The notes under the pieces are model-generated. The model made no database searches. It was not told the origin of the DNA and worked only from the letters and a program-made list of their open reading frames with translations. Below are positions 17,222-21,235 of a DNA stretch of 21,235 nucleotides, one piece after another. The stretch comes from CAYNNQ01 sp051748085. Its GTDB lineage: Bacteria > Desulfobacterota > Desulfovibrionia > Desulfovibrionales > Desulfonatronovibrionaceae. Both the position numbers and the translations under genes were made by a program. Numbering within the stretch: position 1 is the stretch's first letter; every line of letters starts with the position of its first letter. The stretch covers positions 1 through 21,235 of the forward strand of contig JBNJHA010000037.1 in NCBI GenBank assembly GCA_051748085.1. The letters run 5' to 3'.

Positions 17222-18448
17222 ATGCCCAAGTCGGATTTGATTGTCGGACTGGACCTGGGGACCACAAAAATTTGCGCGGTAGTCGGTCAGATGACCCCCA
17301 GCGGTGTTGATGTAATCGGTATTGGGACAAGTCCTTCCACCGGATTGCGCAAGGGGGTGGTCGTTAATATAGAACAGACCGTTCAATCCATAAAAAGGGC
17401 CCTGGAAGAGGCGGAACTGATGGCTGGATGCGAGATTCGCTCTGTTTACGCGGGAATAGCGGGCAGTCATATAAAAGGCTTCAACAGTCACGGCGTTATC
17501 GCGGTCAAAGGCGGAGAGGTGACTTCCCGGGATATGGATCGGGTCATAGACGCGGCCAAGGCCGTGGCCATCCCCCTGGACCGGGAGGTTATTCATATTT
17601 TGCCTCAGGAATATATTGTCGATGACCAGCGGGGCATAGCTGATCCACTGGGCATGGCAGGGGTACGCCTGGAGGTGAAGGTGCATATTGTCACCGGCGC
17701 GGTAAGCAGTGCTCAAAATATTGTCCGCTCCTGCCACCGTTCCGGACTTGATGTCTCGGATATAGTTTTGGAGTCGCTCGGATCGGCCAAGGCGGCCTTG
17801 ACCGAGGAAGAAAGAGAAATAGGAGTGGCGCTGGTGGATATCGGCGGCGGAACCACTGATCTGGCAATTTTTAGCGACGATTCCATCAAGCATACAAGTG
17901 TCCTGGCTATCGGGGGAACGAACTTGACCAGCGATATAGCCTTTGGCTTGCGCACTCCAATGGCCTCGGCTGAAAAAATTAAAGTCGATTACGGGTGCGC
18001 TCTCGCGGATTTGATCCCCGAGGACGAAACCATTCTGGTCGACAGTGTCGGCGGCAGGGATCCTAGGGAACTTTCGCGGCTTGTTCTGAGTGAAATTTGC
18101 GAACCGCGGATGGAGGAACTGCTGGCCTTGGTGGACCAGGAACTTGTCCGGTCCGGATTCAAGGACAAGATAGGGGCCGGGGTTGTTCTGACCGGGGGCT
18201 CGGCCTTGATAGAAGGGGTTCAGGATTTGGCGGAACAGATATTCAACATGCCTACTCGCGTGGGATATCCCATCGGGTTGGGAGGTCTTACTGATGTGGT
18301 CAACAGTCCGATGTATGCCACGGCGGTAGGCCTGCTTTTGTATGGAGCAAAAAAGGAAGGGACCGAGGACCGTTTCCGTATCCGGGATAAGAATGTGTTT
18401 AACCGCATACTGGGAAGAATGCGGAAATGGTTTTCCGATATATCATAG
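17222..18448 (+). CDS. ftsA: cell division protein FtsA
   Basis: 408 aa actin-like ATPase that tethers FtsZ to the membrane and recruits later divisome proteins. Visible: phosphate loop LIVGLDLGTTKICAVVG (6-22), the SHS2-type 1C domain (about 80-160), the second phosphate motif VALVDIGGGTTDLAIF (202-217), and the adenosine motif GVVLTGGSALIEGV. The last residues, about 392-408 (FNRILGRMRKWFSDIS), form the expected amphipathic membrane-targeting helix. ATG 17222 is chosen because GGAG (17213-17216) is 5 nt upstream and the N-terminus fits; an in-frame ATG at 17168 lies inside ftsQ and is unlikely. A 99-bp gap with a hairpin separates it from ftsZ. Confidence 0.96.
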   Translation: MPKSDLIVGLDLGTTKICAVVGQMTPSGVDVIGIGTSPSTGLRKGVVVNIEQTVQSIKRALEEAELMAGCEIRSVYAGIAGSHIKGFNSHGVIAVKGGEVTSRDMDRVIDAAKAVAIPLDREVIHILPQEYIVDDQRGIADPLGMAGVRLEVKVHIVTGAVSSAQNIVRSCHRSGLDVSDIVLESLGSAKAALTEEEREIGVALVDIGGGTTDLAIFSDDSIKHTSVLAIGGTNLTSDIAFGLRTPMASAEKIKVDYGCALADLIPEDETILVDSVGGRDPRELSRLVLSEICEPRMEELLALVDQELVRSGFKDKIGAGVVLTGGSALIEGVQDLAEQIFNMPTRVGYPIGLGGLTDVVNSPMYATAVGLLLYGAKKEGTEDRFRIRDKNVFNRILGRMRKWFSDIS

Positions 18449-18459
18449 TTGAACACCGC

Positions 18460-18489
18460 CTTGGGGAATCATCCGGCTGACTCTTCAAG
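18460..18489 (+). other. stem-loop between ftsA and ftsZ
   Basis: CTTGGGGAATC (18460-18470) can pair with GACTCTTCAAG (18479-18489) around an 8-nt loop: ten of eleven pairs, two of them G-U. No T run follows, so it is not an intrinsic terminator. It may be an RNA processing or stability element that separates the ftsA and ftsZ messages. Function is inference. Confidence 0.35.
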
Positions 18490-18547
18490 TTCGCGGCTGA
18501 TTGGTATCTTTCATCGGTAAAAGAAGACAAAAGGGGAAGGAGGAAAC

Positions 18548-19801
18548 ATGGAATTCACAGAAATCGAAATGGAAAGCAGCGCCCAGATTAAAGTAGTCGG
18601 CGTTGGCGGCGGTGGTGGAAATGCAGTAAACAACATGATTTGTTCCGCCATGCAGGGCGTGAATTTTATTACTGCAAACACTGACGTGCAGGCGCTCAAG
18701 CATTCCAAAGCGTCACACAAACTTCAACTCGGAGAAAAATTAACCAAGGGCCTCGGAGCCGGAGCCAATCCGGAAATCGGACGGGACGCCGCTTTGGAAA
18801 GCTCGGAATTGATTAAGGACTGCCTGGGAGACAGCGATATGGTATTCGTCACCGCCGGTATGGGCGGCGGCACAGGAACCGGCGCTGCTCCGGTAATAGC
18901 CGAAATTGCCAAGGAAATGGGCGCGCTTACAGTCGGCGTTGTGACCAAGCCGTTTTATTTTGAAGGCAAACGTCGTTTGGCGCTTGCCGAAAAGGGCATT
19001 GAAGGTCTGACCGATGTCGTGGACAGTATAATTTCCATACCCAATGACCGCCTGCTGTCTTTGGCCTCAAAAAAAGCGACATTTCTGGATATGCTCAAAA
19101 AAGCGGATGAGGTTTTGTACTATGCAGTAAAAGGCATTTCCGACCTGATTATGGTCCCGGGTTTGATCAATCTTGATTTTGCCGATGTCAAAGCGGTCAT
19201 GGCCGAGATGGGCCTGGCCATGATGGGAACGGGAATAGCAAGTGGTGAGTCCAGGGCCCGCGAGGCGGCGATGAAGGCCATCACCAGTCCGCTCCTTGAA
19301 GATGTCTCCGTGGATGGAGCCAAGGGCGTGCTCATGAATGTCAGTTGCGGTCCTGATTTGACAATTGATGAGGTCAGCGAGGCGGCTGACTTTATTCACG
19401 ATGCAGCGCATGAAGATGCCAAGATTTATTTCGGCTGCGTTTTTGATCAGGATATCGGCGATGAATTGCGGGTAACGGTTATTGCTACCGGTATTGATGT
19501 CCAGGATGAAAAGCAGACCGCACCAGGCAGCGATGAAAAGATCACACCGATAAACAAGGGACGCAGCAGGGACGGCAAAGTTGCCAGCGACGGCCCCCGC
19601 CGGGCCAATGTTCGTCCCGGAGAGCAGGAGGATCTTAGGATTCCGGCCTATATCCGTCAGCAGAATAGAAATAACGAGGGGCCCCGCCAGGGTCAGACAA
19701 AGAAAAAGACAGTAACCAAGAAAAACGGCAACGGCGAGGAGTTTATATTTGATGAGGATGAATTTGAAATTCCGTCTTTTATAAGAATGCAGGCCGATTA
19801 A
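18548..19801 (+). CDS. ftsZ: cell division protein FtsZ
   Basis: 417 aa tubulin-like GTPase that forms the division ring. Visible: IKVVGVGGGGGNAVNNM (14-30), ANTDVQAL, the tubulin signature GGGTGTGA (106-113), the T7 synergy loop NLDFADV (208-214), and GTGIASGESRAREAA. After the core (to about 320) comes a charged, Gly/Lys-rich linker. The C-terminal conserved peptide that binds FtsA and other partners appears as EIPSFIR (407-413), four residues from the end. A second, very similar RIPAYIR stands at 364-370. A strong ribosome site, AAGGAGG (18537-18543), lies 4 nt before the ATG, consistent with high expression. It is the last gene of the cluster. Confidence 0.97.
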   Translation: MEFTEIEMESSAQIKVVGVGGGGGNAVNNMICSAMQGVNFITANTDVQALKHSKASHKLQLGEKLTKGLGAGANPEIGRDAALESSELIKDCLGDSDMVFVTAGMGGGTGTGAAPVIAEIAKEMGALTVGVVTKPFYFEGKRRLALAEKGIEGLTDVVDSIISIPNDRLLSLASKKATFLDMLKKADEVLYYAVKGISDLIMVPGLINLDFADVKAVMAEMGLAMMGTGIASGESRAREAAMKAITSPLLEDVSVDGAKGVLMNVSCGPDLTIDEVSEAADFIHDAAHEDAKIYFGCVFDQDIGDELRVTVIATGIDVQDEKQTAPGSDEKITPINKGRSRDGKVASDGPRRANVRPGEQEDLRIPAYIRQQNRNNEGPRQGQTKKKTVTKKNGNGEEFIFDEDEFEIPSFIRMQAD

Positions 19802-20006
19802 GAGCATAAATATTAATTTTTCCGGACTCGTTTCCGGGATTATACATGTTGCCAGGGGGGCCGCGATGTGAATGACTTCGGTTGCACAGGCATGTTTTGA
19901 ATGTCTTCTGCCGGTTAACGAAGATATGCAGGCGGATATTCCCTAGTGCTTGTCCGTTTCAAAACCATGTCTGAGATTGTACCCCCCCCTTGCCGTTTTG
20001 TCTTCC

Positions 20007-20049
20007 GGGCGGTTGTATTTGCTGATTGGCCGATATTGCCGCCCTTTTT
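20007..20049 (+). terminator. likely dcw operon terminator
   Basis: GGGCGG (20007-20012) pairs perfectly with CCGCCC (20039-20044). The stem extends inward through wobble pairs to TAT/ATA, and TTTTT (20045-20049) follows at once. This is the best intrinsic terminator after ftsZ, about 205 bp beyond its stop. Confidence 0.55.
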
Positions 20050-20050
20050 C

Positions 20051-20079
20051 AAGCCTTTCGGGTCAGGTGTACCCGGCTT
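20051..20079. other. stem-loop with bulge
   Basis: AAGCC (20051-20055) pairs with GGCTT (20075-20079), and inside it GGGT (20060-20063) pairs with ACCC (20071-20074), with a one-sided TTTC bulge and a 7-nt loop. It begins 2 bp after the previous terminator tract. No T run follows on either strand, so its role is unknown. Confidence 0.4.
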
Positions 20080-20115
20080 TGAAAATATAAAAGTCAAGTA
20101 GCGCGCAAAGTCTGG

Positions 20116-20152
20116 AAAAACCCCGGCTCTTCGACGACAGGCCTGGATTTTT
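20116..20152. terminator. second possible terminator, symmetric A5/T5
   Basis: AAAAACCCCGGC (20116-20127) can pair with GCCTGGATTTTT (20141-20152) at ten of twelve positions around a 13-nt loop. With A5 on one arm and T5 on the other it could work in both directions. Mismatches and the large loop weaken it. Confidence 0.4.
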
Positions 20153-20343
20153 GAGCTTTATTCTCCTGATTCTTTTGACGCTGAACTTTTGGTTCTGTTT
20201 CTCCCTTTTTGGCGAGGGCAGAAAAACATGCAAATCTTTCGTTAGGAGTATCAGAAAGGATCACTCAAATAAAATCCACACGCAATATCGAGGATCCAAA
20301 AACCCTTTATTCAAGACAGCGGGTAAAGAAAAAGGAATAAAAT

Positions 20344-20622
20344 ATGGCTGTTATAAGGTTGAAGGCCTTTTCTTTTCTGCATGCCAGATTGAACGATTTA
20401 GGCATTAAACCGGACAGTGAATTTGAAGTGGATCCGGACCTGACCATCGAGGAGTTGATCCGGAAAATTGGGCTGGGTGCTTCTGAGGTGGAGGGAACAT
20501 TTGTCAATGGCAAAATCCAAGACCGATCCACTGTTCTGCGGGACGGAGACCGGGTGGCACTGGTCCCCCCGGGAACTCCCGGGCCTTATCGCTATATGCT
20601 GGGCATTAGAGACAGCAGCTGA
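20344..20622 (+). CDS. MoaD/ThiS-like beta-grasp protein lacking C-terminal GG
   Basis: 92 aa. The fold pattern is that of ubiquitin-like sulfur carriers: VIRLKAFSFL strand, DLTIEELIRKIGL helix, VEGTFVNGKIQDRSTVLRDG and DRVALVPP, matching the VFVNGxxV...L.DGD.V.l.PP core of MoaD/ThiS. True sulfur carriers end in Gly-Gly, which is adenylated and thiocarboxylated. This one continues as PPGTPGPYRYMLG and ends RDSS, so it cannot use that chemistry unless processed. I recall such PPGTPGPYR variants in other anaerobes, annotated only as MoaD/ThiS family. The ribosome site AAAGGA is 7-8 nt upstream of the ATG. It is followed 38 nt later by the DUF6899-like gene, a probable two-gene unit. Function is unknown. 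Confidence 0.75.
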   Translation: MAVIRLKAFSFLHARLNDLGIKPDSEFEVDPDLTIEELIRKIGLGASEVEGTFVNGKIQDRSTVLRDGDRVALVPPGTPGPYRYMLGIRDSS

Positions 20623-20660
20623 GTTTTATTCTTGTATTTATCCGCGTTGGAGAATTGAAA

Positions 20661-20915
20661 ATGCCGTATATAAAAAATAAAAAGCGAAGTGAACTGGATG
20701 GACTTTTGCAGAATCTGGCCTTGAAAATAGACGAGGAAGGAGAACTTAATTATTGTTTTTACAAATTATCCTCTTTGCTTATTGAGCGTATAGGAGAGAG
20801 TTACACCCGACTGAGCATGTGCTCGTCAGCCATGGAACATGCTAAATTGGAGTGGTACAGGCGGCGTCTGGCCGGATATGAGGATAAAAAAATAGCCGAA
20901 AATGGAGATATCTGA
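20661..20915 (+). CDS. small conserved protein, DUF6899-like
   Basis: 84 aa. The pattern MPYI...KR, GELNYCFYKL, GESYTRLS and AKLEWYRRRLAGYEDKKIAENGD resembles a family of short proteins (I believe DUF6899) that begin MPYI, contain GELNY and end in a YRR...YEDKKI.ENGD tail. No function is known to me; no membrane segment or signal is seen, so it is likely cytoplasmic. ATG 20661 is preferred over a TTG two codons upstream because GGAG (20649-20652) lies 8 nt before it. It is probably cotranscribed with the preceding beta-grasp gene and is convergent with the GGDEF gene. Confidence 0.75.
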   Translation: MPYIKNKKRSELDGLLQNLALKIDEEGELNYCFYKLSSLLIERIGESYTRLSMCSSAMEHAKLEWYRRRLAGYEDKKIAENGDI

Positions 20916-20948
20916 ACTCGTTGCCCGGGCATCTCTATTTAGTTCTTA

Positions 20949-20972
20949 TCCGAAAATTAAAAAATTTCCGGA
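20949..20972. other. stem-loop after the DUF6899-like gene
   Basis: TCCGAAAATT (20949-20958) and AATTTCCGGA (20963-20972) pair at nine of ten positions around an AAAA loop, 33 bp after the stop codon. It may end the transcript or protect its 3' end, though no T run follows. Confidence 0.35.
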
Positions 20973-20995
20973 CTTAGAAATAGCGGGTTTAGGGT

Positions 20996-21016
20996 TCGGA
21001 AAAGAGCCATTTCCGA
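20996..21016. other. stem-loop in convergent gap
   Basis: TCGGAAA (20996-21002) and TTTCCGA (21010-21016) form a perfect 7-bp inverted repeat with a 7-nt loop, between two convergent genes. It shares the CGGAAA core with the preceding stem-loop. No T run follows on either strand. Confidence 0.3.
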
Positions 21017-21070
21017 GTGGAAACTATTTGTGAGCGCATAAGAAAACCGGGAGGCCTGTCGCAAATTTAC

Positions 21071-21112
21071 GCAAAAAATCCGGTGAACTTTTTGCGTGTG
21101 CTGAACAGTTAC
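21071..21112 (+). repeat. dispersed intergenic repeat, copy 2
   Basis: This 42-bp stretch is the partner of 2701-2740, with about 83% identity over the aligned length. Here the inverted repeat is shorter (AACT/AGTT with GT and AC flanks). On the minus strand it lies 24 nt after the GGDEF stop codon and ends in GGATTTTTT, so it could help terminate that gene. Confidence 0.7.
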
Positions 21113-21136
21113 GAACGGAAAAGCTAAGGTACTATG

Positions 21137-21235
21137 TCAGCTTGTTTGGATCTGGTTGCCGCCTGCCTTTTTTGCCGCGTACATTGCCTGGTCGGTTTTT
21201 TTAAGAAAGTTGTCCAGATCTTCCCTTTGTCCGTA
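21137..21235 (-). CDS. GGDEF-domain protein (probable diguanylate cyclase), C-terminal end
   Basis: Partial: the last 32 codons and a TGA stop, with the rest beyond the right edge. The peptide LKKTDQAMYAAKKAGGNQI is the typical end of a GGDEF domain, whose last helix reads ADxALYxAKxxGxN. GGDEF domains make cyclic di-GMP from two GTP. The catalytic motif itself is outside the window, so activity cannot be judged and any sensory domain is unseen. It is convergent with the DUF6899-like gene across 221 bp holding two stem-loops and a repeat copy. Confidence 0.8.
   Translation of the reverse strand, partial: YGQREDLDNFLKKTDQAMYAAKKAGGNQIQTS

Larger units (their letters stand above)
19802..20343. 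other. 542-bp non-coding stretch after ftsZ
   Basis: No convincing gene lies between ftsZ and the small beta-grasp gene: the short open frames on either strand have no family resemblance and poor starts. The stretch has a C8 run near 19982 and three stem-loops clustered between 20007 and 20152, listed separately. The last 190 bp before the next ATG are A/T-rich and may hold its promoter, but I find no well-spaced sigma-70 pair. No tRNA or riboswitch I know was recognised. Confidence 0.5.

Noticed and set aside
16967..17893. Long minus-strand open frame opposite ftsQ/ftsA (308 codons)
   Set aside because: Shadow of ftsA and ftsQ; no domain, no ribosome site, spans two real genes.
18484..18510. 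Possible ftsZ promoter (TTCAAG and TATCTT)
   Set aside because: The spacer is 15 nt and both hexamers are weak, and the -35 overlaps the hairpin arm.
19067..19807. Minus-strand open frame opposite ftsZ (246 codons)
   Set aside because: Antisense to the conserved FtsZ core; no motif or plausible start context.
19915..20097. 60-codon minus-strand open frame in the gap after ftsZ
   Set aside because: It runs through the two stem-loops, has low-complexity content and no similarity I recognise.
20151..20408. Hydrophobic 85-codon open frame overlapping the start of the beta-grasp gene
   Set aside because: It overlaps a better-supported gene in another frame, has no clear ribosome site, and only its first 20 residues look membrane-like.

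Overview
The window is the complete division and cell wall (dcw) cluster of a Gram-negative bacterium, most likely a sulfate reducer of the order Desulfovibrionales (old Deltaproteobacteria). The grounds are the protein sequences, the gene order, and pyruvate kinase placed divergently beside mraZ, an arrangement I recall from Desulfovibrio genomes. The MurE substrate motif (DNPRNE) points to meso-diaminopimelate peptidoglycan. No replication, plasmid, phage or transposon genes are present, and base composition looks even throughout.

Layout. Bases 1-57 are the 3' end of a 5S rRNA on the plus strand, so an rRNA operon ends here. Facing it on the minus strand are a degenerate HD-GYP protein (229-1227) and pyruvate kinase pyk (1232-2641), a two-gene unit with a 4-nt gap. 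A 374-bp divergent region (2642-3015) holds the mraZ promoters, three GTGG boxes in 10-bp phase that look like an MraZ operator, and one copy of a dispersed repeat.

Bases 3016-19801 are fifteen plus-strand genes: mraZ, rsmH, ftsL, ftsI, murE, murF, mraY, murD, ftsW, murG, murC, murB, ftsQ, ftsA, ftsZ. Most are separated by a few bases or overlap by 4-11 nt. Only the rsmH-ftsL and ftsA-ftsZ gaps reach about 100 bp. MurB to MurF build UDP-MurNAc-pentapeptide in the cytoplasm. MraY and MurG make lipid I and lipid II. FtsW and FtsI polymerise and crosslink septal peptidoglycan. FtsL and FtsQ belong to the divisome core, and FtsA tethers the FtsZ ring. No ddl gene lies in the cluster.

Downstream of ftsZ is a 542-bp non-coding stretch with three stem-loops, two of them terminator-like. 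Then come two small plus-strand genes: a MoaD/ThiS-like beta-grasp protein without a C-terminal diglycine, and a short conserved protein resembling DUF6899. The right edge holds the last 32 codons of a minus-strand GGDEF protein and a second copy of the dispersed repeat.

I see no new multi-gene system. The points most worth a second look are the ~40-bp repeat found at both ends, an FtsZ with two tail motifs, an HD-GYP protein that has lost key residues, two 7-codon mini-ORFs abutting ftsL and murC, and the diglycine-less beta-grasp protein.
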